Of a stretch of DNA of 64,000 nucleotides, positions 51,307 to 59,907 are shown one piece after another. This DNA comes from JAWKUK01 sp041398605 (GTDB taxonomy: Bacteria > Planctomycetota > UBA1135 > GCA-002686595). Position 1 is the first letter of the stretch. Every line of letters starts with the position of its first letter. The DNA is taken from positions 253,425 through 317,424 of the forward strand of contig JAWKUK010000008.1 in assembly GCA_041398605.1 (NCBI GenBank). Direction: 5' to 3'. Both the position numbers and the translations under genes were made by a program. Below the pieces are notes generated by a model. That model was not told the DNA's origin and searched no databases. It saw only the letters and a list, made by a program, of their open reading frames with translations.

Positions 51307-53682
51307 ATGAACCTCGGCTTCCAAGCGCGCGCCCTGGCCCTGTCCTCGCTGCTCAGTATGACGCAGGCACCCGCGCAGGTACCCGCGCAGGCACCCGGTC
51401 CAGTGACCTCTGGAGAGGCCACCCCGACGCTGGACCGCACCCGAGGCGTCCAGCGCATCGACCTGACGACCGGAGCGGACGGCCGCCCGCAGCGCTGGAC
51501 CGCGTCGAACCCAGAGTCCTGGACCCTGACCACGCCGGGGCGGCTCCCGATCCTGGCGCTCGAGGCCACCGAGGACCACTACGCGCCCCCCGTCCGGTCG
51601 CCCCACCGCATCGCGCTGGCCGACGGGGCGACGTTCGGCGACTTCCGCCTGACCGTCGAGGCCCAGCAGACGAGCCGCGAGTACGGCCACCGTGACCTGT
51701 GCGTGGTCTTCGGCTTCCAAGCGCCCGACCGCTTCTACTACACCCACTTCGCGACGACGCCGGACCAGAACGCCTGCAACGTCTTCCTCGTCGACGGGGC
51801 GCCGCGGCGGCCGCTGGCGCCGATCCCGGCCCGCGGCGTCGACTGGGGCGCGACCCGCGGTGAGGGCGCCGAGCCGCCGTGGCGCAGGCTCACCGTCGAG
51901 CGCCAAGGGGACCTCGTGCGCGCTTGGTTCGAGGGCGAGCTCATCCTCGAGGCGCGCGACACGACCCTCGGCGCCGGGCTCGTCGGGCTCGGCTCGTTCG
52001 ACGACTCGGGGCGCTTCCGGAACCTCGTCGTGACGGGCACCCCCGGCCCCCCGTCGACGTCGCCGTTCCCTGCCATCGCAGCGCGCGCGACGCTGGAGCC
52101 GGCCGCAGCCTGGCCGGCAGGCGCGGGGCCGCGCGGCGATTGGAGCTCGACGGGCCCGTCCGCGCCGCTCACGTTCAACGCAAACACGGGCGAGAACGTC
52201 CTGTGGCGCGCGCCGATGCCGGCGACAGGACAGGGCGGCATCGCCGTGCACAGCGGCCGCGTCTTCGTCGCGACGATGCGCCCTTGGGACCCGCGCGAAG
52301 CGCTCTCGGCCGAGGACGCCGCGCGCTTCCAGCACGCGACCGAGGGCCGCTCGATCGTCGGCAAGCACATCCTCGCGCGGTGCCACGACGCGGACACCGG
52401 CGCGCTCCTGTGGGAGCGCGAGCTCTCGGGCGAAGTGCCGGCGATCCATTCGTACCCGTTCTCGGACGCGACGAGCGCCTCGCCCGTCACCGATGGGACG
52501 CACGTCTGGTTCACGAACGCCGCCGGTCGCGTCGTGTGCTTCACGCTGGAGGGCGAGGTCGTGTGGGAGCGGACCTATACCCCCGCCTTCGACGGCCCGT
52601 TCAACAAGCAGTTCGAGCCGTTCCTGGTTCAGGACGGCGCGCGCGCGGTGTTCGTCCATATGGAGCCCTTCCCCGCGCCGGGCGCGGACCCCGAGGCGCT
52701 CGTCGGGCGCTGGCACCACCTCGTCGGGCTCGACGCCGCGACAGGTGAGCTCCTTTGGCGCAGCGCCGACGCGCTGACCCAGTACAACGCGCCGACGCTC
52801 GTCGCGACCGACGATGGCATGTGCGCGTTGATCGGGCGCGGCGGGCCCCACGACGTCCCCGAGCGCCCGGTCGGCGCCTCGCTCGTGCGCTTGAACGGCG
52901 CGCGCGCTGGGACGAGCGTGTGGCGCTACGAGGACCCACGCGGCAACCACGAAGCCGCGCTGCACGTCATGACGCACGACGAGCGCTACGCCTATTGGGT
53001 CCTGCGCGACCCGGCCAGCGCGATCGTCGCGTTGGACCTGGCGACGGGCGCTGAGGTCGCGACGGTCTCGCTGGGCAGCGGCGTGACACAGACGACGTTC
53101 GACGGGGCCGCAGGTGTCTGGCGCACCGCGCAGGACGTCACCCTCGACCGCGGCGTCTTCCCGGCGCGCTACAGCGCGCACGCGGCGAACGGCTGGGTCT
53201 ACTTCCAGTGCTACGACACCGCGTTCGGGCGCGCCACCCTGGCGCCCTCGTTCTCGTTCGGGCGCGCGGACGTCGTCCATGGTCGCGTGGAGTATCTCGA
53301 GGTGCCGACCGACGTCACGCGCGACGAGCGCGGCGCCGCGCGCTTCGTCTGGCGCGCGCCCCGCGCGGCGCGCGCGCTCGATCGGAACGGCGTCGAGGTC
53401 ACGGGCGACGAGCGCTCGCGCTGGAGCGGCTGGGACTGGGTCTTCAACGGCGCGCCGACACGCGTGAACGACCGGCTCTCGTACACGCTCGCCAACGGGC
53501 TCGTGTACACCTTCGACGCGCGCGCTGCGGCGTTCAACGGCGACGCGCTGCTCGCCGTGAACGAGCTCGGACCCGCGGGCGGAGTCTGGACGGCAAACTC
53601 GCTGACCTATGCCAACGGCAGGCTCTACCACCGAACGAGCGCTGAGCTGCTCTGCTTCGCGCTGACGCCCGGGAGAGAGTGA
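51307..53682 (+). CDS. Exported protein: concanavalin-like N-domain plus PQQ-type beta-propeller
   Basis: 791 residues from ATG 51307. Signal peptide followed by a repeated Ala/Gln/Pro linker (TQAPAQVPAQAP). Residues ~60-260 resemble a DUF1080/LamG-like lectin fold (FGDFRLTVEAQQTSREYGHRDLCVVFGFQ; LVRAWFEGELILEARDTTLGAGLVGLGSFD, in part). Residues ~330-790 are a PQQ-like propeller: GQGGIAVHSGRVFVAT, DADTGALLWERELSG, DGTHVWFTNAAGRVVCFTLEGEVVW, and similar blades. Such planctomycete proteins are widespread and exported; probably bind rather than oxidise, since no PQQ ligands of dehydrogenases are apparent. Confidence 0.87.
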   Translation: MNLGFQARALALSSLLSMTQAPAQVPAQAPGPVTSGEATPTLDRTRGVQRIDLTTGADGRPQRWTASNPESWTLTTPGRLPILALEATEDHYAPPVRSPHRIALADGATFGDFRLTVEAQQTSREYGHRDLCVVFGFQAPDRFYYTHFATTPDQNACNVFLVDGAPRRPLAPIPARGVDWGATRGEGAEPPWRRLTVERQGDLVRAWFEGELILEARDTTLGAGLVGLGSFDDSGRFRNLVVTGTPGPPSTSPFPAIAARATLEPAAAWPAGAGPRGDWSSTGPSAPLTFNANTGENVLWRAPMPATGQGGIAVHSGRVFVATMRPWDPREALSAEDAARFQHATEGRSIVGKHILARCHDADTGALLWERELSGEVPAIHSYPFSDATSASPVTDGTHVWFTNAAGRVVCFTLEGEVVWERTYTPAFDGPFNKQFEPFLVQDGARAVFVHMEPFPAPGADPEALVGRWHHLVGLDAATGELLWRSADALTQYNAPTLVATDDGMCALIGRGGPHDVPERPVGASLVRLNGARAGTSVWRYEDPRGNHEAALHVMTHDERYAYWVLRDPASAIVALDLATGAEVATVSLGSGVTQTTFDGAAGVWRTAQDVTLDRGVFPARYSAHAANGWVYFQCYDTAFGRATLAPSFSFGRADVVHGRVEYLEVPTDVTRDERGAARFVWRAPRAARALDRNGVEVTGDERSRWSGWDWVFNGAPTRVNDRLSYTLANGLVYTFDARAAAFNGDALLAVNELGPAGGVWTANSLTYANGRLYHRTSAELLCFALTPGRE

Positions 53683-53863
53683 AGGCCGCGCAGCGGTCGC
53701 GGCCCTGGCGGCGAATTCGAGCGTTCGGTCCGAGCGCTCATCTCGCTGTCATGATCAGAGCAGCTGCCCCGCTGCTCGCCCCAGCGAGCGCGCTGCCGCG
53801 ACTCACACGCTCGCCGCCTTTCCCCTGTCGCGTACGCTTCGGGGTTCGCCCCGGACTTTCACT

Positions 53864-54448
53864 ATGCTGCGCACCCTCGCTGCCGTGTCCCTTGGCCTCG
53901 CCACGTTGTCCCTCGCACGCTCGGTCCACGCCGATGGCACCAACGCCGGGATCGACCACGCCCCCGGCGTGGCAGGCTGGGTCCCCGCGACCCCGAAGGA
54001 CGGCGTCTTCAGCGATCCCGCGATCGGCAGCCCCGTGTGCGAAGATCGGATCACGCTGAGCCCGGTGCTGATGTACTCGTCAGCGGGCGGCACCCTCTTG
54101 GGGCTGCAGATGGACCAGGTCACGGTGTACTCGAGCGGCTTGGTGCTGCTCGCCAGCGCGGAGAGCCACTCCGGCTCGATGAGCGCGCGCATGGCGCAGG
54201 TGTCGCCGCTCGAGGTCCTGCGGCTCGGACGTGAGCTCGCGCGGCTCGGTGCGAGCTCCATGTGCGACCAGATCTACGACGTGAGCGATGTCCCGCTGAA
54301 GACGATCTCGGTCGCGAGCGCGATCGGCCCCGACGTGCGGCTGCACAGCTTCAGCTACTGGCTCGCGACGGACCAACATGCGATCGTGGAGTCCGCGATC
54401 GAGCAGTGGATGCTCGACAACGGCCTCATCGGGAGCACCCGCGAGTGA
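53864..54448 (+). CDS. Small secreted protein, unknown function
   Basis: 194 residues from ATG 53864. Signal peptide (LAAVSLGLATLSLARSVHA|D). The mature part has two Cys (VCED, MCDQ) that may form a disulfide and strands such as VTVYSSGLVLLASAESHSG followed by a SPLEVLRLGRELARLGA helix. I do not recognise the family. It ends before a strong bidirectional terminator. Confidence 0.72.
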   Translation: MLRTLAAVSLGLATLSLARSVHADGTNAGIDHAPGVAGWVPATPKDGVFSDPAIGSPVCEDRITLSPVLMYSSAGGTLLGLQMDQVTVYSSGLVLLASAESHSGSMSARMAQVSPLEVLRLGRELARLGASSMCDQIYDVSDVPLKTISVASAIGPDVRLHSFSYWLATDQHAIVESAIEQWMLDNGLIGSTRE

Positions 54449-54470
54449 CTTGATGGACCGCCGATGAGCA

Positions 54471-54508
54471 AGCCCGAGGGGAGCGCCACATGACGCTCCC
54501 CTCGGGCT
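54471..54508. terminator. Strong bidirectional hairpin between convergent genes
   Basis: Perfect 15-bp stem (54471-54485 with 54494-54508) with an 8-nt loop, between the secreted protein gene (plus) and the FG-GAP gene (minus). Confidence 0.78.
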
Positions 54509-54578
54509 CCGCGGCTGCCTTCACCGGCGCAATGTGCGCTGCTGGCGGCGTGCGCCCAGCGCTCACGTCAGCGACGAG

Positions 54579-56249
54579 TCACTGGAACACGACGGTCACG
54601 GCCTCGGAGAAGTTAGAGGTGGTCGTCGGGTTCGCGTCACGGTGCCACGCCTGGAACGTCCACGTCTCGCCCGCCTGCACCGCGCTCAGAGGCGACGGCA
54701 TGTTGGCCAGGTCGATGTCGGTGAACAGCAAGCCCGCTGTGCCGGAGTTGCCCGCCTGCGCGAAGAAGCGGCCGATCGTGCCGCCGAGACACAACGTCCC
54801 CTGGCTGTTCGGCGGCGTCACGCCCCCTTGGGTCGTCTGGCTGGCCACCAAGTAACCGAGCGCAAACGCCGGCAGGTTGGACGCGCGCACGTGCAGGTGA
54901 TCCGACCCGAGCACGCTCGTCCCGAAGACCTGGAGCCGCGCCGGCACGCCGGTGCTATTCGGGGTGACAGGGCACGTCGTTGTCGCGCCGATCACGCTCA
55001 ATGAAGTGATCACGCGCACGAGGCCGCGGATCTGATTCGTGCCGTAGTCGAACTCGGCGTCGAACAGGAGCTCCGGTCGGCCGTCTCCGTCGATGTCACC
55101 CGTCTGAACGAGCCCGCCGCCGGCGGCGGCGCTCAGCGCGCCATCGACGCGATAGAGCAGCGCGCCCGTCCCGCTGAAGAGGAAGAGCTGCGCGTTCTGC
55201 GTCGGAGCGGCGTTCCAGGAGTAGCCATAGGACGCCACTGCGAACTCCCCGCGACCGTCTCCATCGAGGTCCGGCAACGCCTCGCATGCGACACCGAAGC
55301 TCGTGGATTGGAGCTGCGCAGCGTCGTAGTGGAAGAGCTGCTGCCCGGTCGCTCCGGAGTAGACATTGGCGCTGCCGCTGTAGCTGCCCTGGATTGTGAT
55401 GATCAGCGCGCTCACGACGAGGTCGTTGGTCCCGTCACCGTCGATGTCCGAGTCCGCATCCACAGTACCGAAGAAGTCGAGCCCCGAGCTGATGCCGCGG
55501 ATGACGGTCCCATCGAGTCCGGACCTGGTCTGCACACGCGAGCCGAACTGGGTGATCACTGCGAAGTCCGGGGTGCCATCAGCGTTCTGGTCGCCAGCAA
55601 AGGACAAGGATGACCCGAGCCGAGCGCCCGGCGCGCCGAGCTGCGAGGCGAGCAGGCTGCCGTCGAGGCCCGAGACGACGTGGACCGCGCCGTCCATGTT
55701 GAAGTTGGCGTCGTACGCCGACACGACGAAGTCCTGGTGCCCGTCTCCGTTCACGTCACCCAAGCGGCACATCGCGGCCCCGAAGGCCTGGTTGGAGGCG
55801 GTGCCCTCGACGCTCAGGAGCTCCAGCCCAGTGGCGCCGGAGAACACGCGAACACGCCCTGCATTGAAGAACCCATTGTCGAACTCCAGCGCCGAAGCGC
55901 CGAGGTCGTCGATGCCATCACCGTCGACATCACCCAGCCCCTTGACAACTGTCCCCAGCTGCTCTTGGCCGACCCCCGGGTGCACCCGAAGGACCGAGCC
56001 ATCGAGGCCCGAGAAGACGCGGACGACGCCGGTCCCTAGGCCGAAGGTGTAATCCCGCGGGTACCCGATCGCGTAGTCACCGACGCCATCGGCGTTCACG
56101 TCACCGACCCCGTCCATCCCGCGCGCGATCGCCAGGCCCGAATAGAACGTGTCATGGGTCCTGAGCACGACCTGCGCGTGCGCCGTCGAGCAGAAGCCCG
56201 CGAGCGTGAGGAGGACAAGGGACACATGGAACGGCGGGCGTGTGCGCAT
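54579..56249 (-). CDS. Secreted FG-GAP-repeat protein with shared C-terminal domain
   Basis: 556 residues from ATG 56249; the longer frame to 56750 overlaps the next gene and is not coding. Signal peptide (VSLVLLTLAGFCSTAHA|Q). Six to seven repeats with DVNADGVGDYAIGYP, DVDGDGIDDLGAS, DVNGDGHQDFVVSA and DLDGDGRGEFAVASYG alternate with VRVFSGLDGS strands: integrin alpha-type FG-GAP blades with calcium loops. The last ~150 residues repeat the C-terminal domain of the proteins at 24429 and 56450 (CPVTPNSTGVPARL, GTLCLGGTIGRF, GETWTFQAWHRD, SNFSEAVTV). Confidence 0.9.
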   Translation of the reverse strand: MRTRPPFHVSLVLLTLAGFCSTAHAQVVLRTHDTFYSGLAIARGMDGVGDVNADGVGDYAIGYPRDYTFGLGTGVVRVFSGLDGSVLRVHPGVGQEQLGTVVKGLGDVDGDGIDDLGASALEFDNGFFNAGRVRVFSGATGLELLSVEGTASNQAFGAAMCRLGDVNGDGHQDFVVSAYDANFNMDGAVHVVSGLDGSLLASQLGAPGARLGSSLSFAGDQNADGTPDFAVITQFGSRVQTRSGLDGTVIRGISSGLDFFGTVDADSDIDGDGTNDLVVSALIITIQGSYSGSANVYSGATGQQLFHYDAAQLQSTSFGVACEALPDLDGDGRGEFAVASYGYSWNAAPTQNAQLFLFSGTGALLYRVDGALSAAAGGGLVQTGDIDGDGRPELLFDAEFDYGTNQIRGLVRVITSLSVIGATTTCPVTPNSTGVPARLQVFGTSVLGSDHLHVRASNLPAFALGYLVASQTTQGGVTPPNSQGTLCLGGTIGRFFAQAGNSGTAGLLFTDIDLANMPSPLSAVQAGETWTFQAWHRDANPTTTSNFSEAVTVVFQ

Positions 56250-56449
56250 CGAATCAAAATGAAGGTGAGAGGTGGACGGTCCAGGGTACAGGGCGGCTCG
56301 CGACCATGCGTGCGGCGCAGAAAAGCCAGAAACGCCTCTGCCCTCACGAAGGCGCCCCCCTGGGTGGGCTGCCTCACGTGAGCACGGCTCGGCACGCGCC
56401 ATTCCCGCGCGGTGCCCAGAGCGAACGCTGCGAGTCATCCAAGACCCAT

Positions 56450-57493
56450 TCAGGGGCCGATCATCGCCGTCACGACGTCCGTAAAGGACCATTGCGAACT
56501 CAATGGGGCGCTGTCCCGGTACCCCGCCTGGAACGAGAGGGACAGCCCGGCAGCCACGCCCGCCGAGGCAAACGCCGGCGCGCCGAGGTCGACCTGGAAC
56601 GTTTGGCTGCTCCCGCCCCAGGAGCTTGTCGCGCAGCGCGTGACGGGCCGGCTGAGGCACAGCCTCCCGAATCCAACCGGAGTCGCAGGTCCAAGCGGGC
56701 CGTAGAAGACCACGCCAAACGAGGCCTGCGGGACCCCGAACAGCAGCCACTGCTGCGGCGGCGCGCTGATCCTGAGCGGCGGGCCCTCGATGCGTGCCCC
56801 GCCGAGGTACCCGAGCGCATTCGTCGGCTGAGGGCAGGAGTGCGCCGGATACGGCACATCCCAGAGCTCGACATCGTCGACCCAGAGGTCGATGCTGCCT
56901 GCTTGGACGGGATACGGAGACTGGAACTGCAGCGAGGCGACGGTAAGGAAGCGGGCAGCGTTGGAGTGGAGGTCGACCGCGACCGCTGCGCCGTTCATCG
57001 TGATCGTCGCGCCCCGGTCGGGGAAGACATCGATGGCCAAGGCGAGCGGTACGCCTGGAGACCAGGTCGCCCCGAGCTGGGTGATCAAGAGCCCCGGGAG
57101 TCCGACGTTGCCGTTGATCGCCGTAATCGTCCCCGAAGGATCGAACCTCAGCGTCATGGACTGCGACCCGAGCGCGTCGGCGAGCATGAGGTCAAAGGGC
57201 ACGCTCGCAAACGCCGGCAACAGGGTGAGGCCTGCTCGCCCCCGATGGGATCCGAGGCTCATGCCGAACATCGTGCCGTTCACGGGATTCGGCGCGCCGC
57301 GGTAGTGCAGCGCGTGGCCACCGAGCACGGAGGACGCATCGACCGCGGCGCTCGGGGTGGTCGAGCTGTTCCAAGGTGCGGGCAGGACGCCGAGCGGTTG
57401 CGACTCGAAGCTCTCTTGATACACGACCTGTGCGTGGGCCGTGGAGAGCGCGACGAGCGCTGCGAGGACCTTGATGGGCAGGATGGTCGGCAT
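56450..57493 (-). CDS. Secreted LamG-like protein with shared C-terminal domain
   Basis: 347 residues. Signal peptide (LAALVALSTAHA|Q). Residues ~22-205 look like a concanavalin-type sandwich (YQESFESQPLGVLPAPW; SIDLWVDDVELWDV), perhaps binding carbohydrate. From HSCPQPTNALG the protein follows the same C-terminal domain seen in the FG-GAP proteins: GRLCLSRPVTR, SLSFQAGYRD and SFTDVVTA. It lies 200 bp upstream of the FG-GAP gene on the same strand. No catalytic motif. Confidence 0.82.
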   Translation of the reverse strand: MPTILPIKVLAALVALSTAHAQVVYQESFESQPLGVLPAPWNSSTTPSAAVDASSVLGGHALHYRGAPNPVNGTMFGMSLGSHRGRAGLTLLPAFASVPFDLMLADALGSQSMTLRFDPSGTITAINGNVGLPGLLITQLGATWSPGVPLALAIDVFPDRGATITMNGAAVAVDLHSNAARFLTVASLQFQSPYPVQAGSIDLWVDDVELWDVPYPAHSCPQPTNALGYLGGARIEGPPLRISAPPQQWLLFGVPQASFGVVFYGPLGPATPVGFGRLCLSRPVTRCATSSWGGSSQTFQVDLGAPAFASAGVAAGLSLSFQAGYRDSAPLSSQWSFTDVVTAMIGP

Positions 57494-57591
57494 GGCGACC
57501 TAGAGGACGCATTGTTCGGGCCGTTTGGTTCCCGGCATGCGGAGAATCGATACAGGGCCTCGACGTGACAGGAGCCGGGCGCCCCTCGGAT

Positions 57592-59907
57592 TCACTTCAC
57601 AGCAGCCGCTGCCGACAAGCGCACGGTCTCGCTCCCTTGGGGGGCGCCACGGACCTGGACACGATTGGCCTCCTGGCCGACCCACGACACCGTCAAATCA
57701 GCCGCGGCCGGGGCGAGCAAGGTCGCGCGGCCTTGGCGGTCGAGCGTGACCTCGCGGCGGAAGACCAGCGCCTCGACGGACCCAGCCTCTGGGGCCTTGC
57801 CGTTCGGCAGCGCCGAGGCGTAGTCCTTCCCAAAGGTGCCCTCGACCAAGACCACGCCGCCTGCCGCGGGCTCGGCGCCGCGCTTGGCAAGGACCTCGAG
57901 CTCGAAGGCCAGCGGCTGGAGCATCAATGAATCGCCGCCACGCGCGACAAAGAAGGGCGCTGAGTAGCGACCGCGCGCGCAGGGGTGCTCCACGGACCAG
58001 TAGTAGCCCTCGCCGACGAAGGGCGCAAATCCCGTGGGCCGGGTCGTGTTCAACGTTTGCTGTTGCCACGCGTACTCGAGCGCGAGACCGTCCACTTTGG
58101 TCGTTTTCCCGCCAGGCTCCATCAGAGCGCCGAACGTGCGGTCGTTCTTGTGGCTCCTCGGCACCTCGACCCACATGAGCGCGGGCGCGTCGCCGTCGAC
58201 GCCTGGCTCGGAGAGCGCGCCGCCACCCTCGACCAAGCGCTGGAACTCCGGCGCGCTGAGGCGCACCACGAGGTCTTTGGGGAGCAATCGAGTCGCCTCT
58301 CTCTTCAGCACCTCGACCGCGACCGTGCGGTAAGACGGAGGCTTCGGCGCTACGACTGAGAGCTCGCCGCCCTGGTGCTGTTCTTCGGCTTCGAACAGCA
58401 CGAAGCTCGTCACGCTCTGGCTCGACAGCCAGGCGACGGCGAAGCGGCCCGGACACGGCACTCGCAGCTCGAATGCATCGCGCGCGCTGGAGCGGTCGAG
58501 CAGAGGCAGGGGCACGATCGGCTCGTCCCCCGACGCCGACACCAACACCACTTCCTCGAAGCTGCCCCGCTTGCCCTTTACGACGCAGTAGGCTGCGCCC
58601 ACGGCGATACTTGTTGTCGCGACGCGACGCCCGACACCGCTCGAAAAGGACAGCTCCAGCGCGCCGCGCCACGGCGCGAGGCCTGGATGATCGAACAAGA
58701 CGTTGACCGTCGCAGGCGGCTCGCCATCGACCACAAAGGCGGTCATGTCGAGCTCCAGAGAGCCGTTCAGCAGCGCCGTTGCGGTGAGTTCGCGCGCGGA
58801 GCCGGCGGGCTGCTCCAGGGTCCGAGGGCCCTTTGGCAACACGACTCGCAGCGCGCCCGGCGCGTGCGCGTCGCGGCGAGGGATCTCGGTCGAGTTGATC
58901 CGCAAGACCAGGACGAACCGCTCCGGAGTGAGCTCGGCGAGCGGCTCGAGCGTGTCCACGTCTGGCGGCGCGGCCGCGACTTGACTGCGAGACTCGACCC
59001 GCTGGGTCGGAGCCGCGGGCATCGAGTCGAGCTCTGCGTCATGGGCGCCGCGCAGCGCAGCGCCGGCCGTTGCGAGCGACGCGGGCCTGGGCGCCGCCTC
59101 GCCGGCGAGCGCGCCACCAGCCCCAGGGTGAGGCGCGCCCCTCAGGGCGGCGATCACCGCGAGGCTCAAGAGCGCTGCGACCGTCAGCGCACCGAGCGCA
59201 AAGGCAGGCTTCGAGGCTGCAGCCTGGACCGCCGACAAGATGGGCTTCCCGGCAAGAGCCGCTCCCCCACCGCCGGCGACGGTCGCGGCGGCGTGCTGCC
59301 GCGCCGCTTCGAGGACAGCTTCACGCACCACCCCAAGGCCGCCGCGCGGGATCGCGAACATCGCCGCGCCCGCGGCGAAGCCCTCGGGCAGCACCTTGCG
59401 CAGCATATCGAGGCCGCGATGCAACTGAACACGAACCGTGCCCGGCGCGCGCTCGACGTCGAGCGCGATCTCTTGGGGCGCCTTCCCCGCGATCAGGTGC
59501 GCCGAGACCACCTCGCGGTACGGCGAAGCGAGCTGCGCGAGCCCTCGCTCCAGCGCCGCGCGCAGCTCGACCTCACCGGCGACTCGGTCGGGCGTCGCGA
59601 CCTCGCGCTCCGTGAGCCGCGACGCCTCGGGCGTGCGCGCGGCTCGACGCCGCTGCACGCGCGCTTGGTTGACGAGGATCCCGATGAGCCACGGGACGAG
59701 GGGGCGGCGCTGGTCGTAGCCCTGCGCGCCCTCGATCGCGGCCAGGAACGTCGCGCCGATCAAGTCATCCGCGTCCGCGATGTCGCGCGCCAGGTGGCTC
59801 GCAATCACGAGCAGCTCCGGCGCGACGAGGTCGAACAATTCGCCGAGCGCGGCGGCGTCGCCGCGCTTGCGATAGCGCAGGAAGAGGGCCTCGGGTCGAG
59901 ACTTCAT
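57592..59907 (-). CDS. Sigma-70 family (ECF-like) factor fused to membrane helix and large extracytoplasmic domain
   Basis: 771 residues from ATG 59907, which overlaps the upstream stop as ATGA. Region 2 spans ~8-88 (ADADDLIGATFLAAIEG, PWLIGILVNQARVQRRR). Region 4 spans ~115-171 with YREVVSAHLIAGKAPQEIALDV and a GTVRVQLHRGLDMLRK recognition helix. A membrane helix lies at ~234-255 (FALGALTVAALLSLAVIAAL), so ~515 residues are outside. That part is rich in beta strands and has short conserved-looking stretches (GYYWSVEHPC; VVLVEGTFGKDY) but no family I can name. Last gene of a co-oriented operon with two or three membrane-anchored beta proteins. Activity is probably controlled from outside through the tether. 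Confidence 0.86.
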   Translation of the reverse strand: MKSRPEALFLRYRKRGDAAALGELFDLVAPELLVIASHLARDIADADDLIGATFLAAIEGAQGYDQRRPLVPWLIGILVNQARVQRRRAARTPEASRLTEREVATPDRVAGEVELRAALERGLAQLASPYREVVSAHLIAGKAPQEIALDVERAPGTVRVQLHRGLDMLRKVLPEGFAAGAAMFAIPRGGLGVVREAVLEAARQHAAATVAGGGGAALAGKPILSAVQAAASKPAFALGALTVAALLSLAVIAALRGAPHPGAGGALAGEAAPRPASLATAGAALRGAHDAELDSMPAAPTQRVESRSQVAAAPPDVDTLEPLAELTPERFVLVLRINSTEIPRRDAHAPGALRVVLPKGPRTLEQPAGSARELTATALLNGSLELDMTAFVVDGEPPATVNVLFDHPGLAPWRGALELSFSSGVGRRVATTSIAVGAAYCVVKGKRGSFEEVVLVSASGDEPIVPLPLLDRSSARDAFELRVPCPGRFAVAWLSSQSVTSFVLFEAEEQHQGGELSVVAPKPPSYRTVAVEVLKREATRLLPKDLVVRLSAPEFQRLVEGGGALSEPGVDGDAPALMWVEVPRSHKNDRTFGALMEPGGKTTKVDGLALEYAWQQQTLNTTRPTGFAPFVGEGYYWSVEHPCARGRYSAPFFVARGGDSLMLQPLAFELEVLAKRGAEPAAGGVVLVEGTFGKDYASALPNGKAPEAGSVEALVFRREVTLDRQGRATLLAPAAADLTVSWVGQEANRVQVRGAPQGSETVRLSAAAAVK

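Noticed and set aside
51256..53631. 791-codon open frame opposite the PQQ-propeller protein
   Set aside because: Shadow of the real gene, with no signal peptide or repeats.
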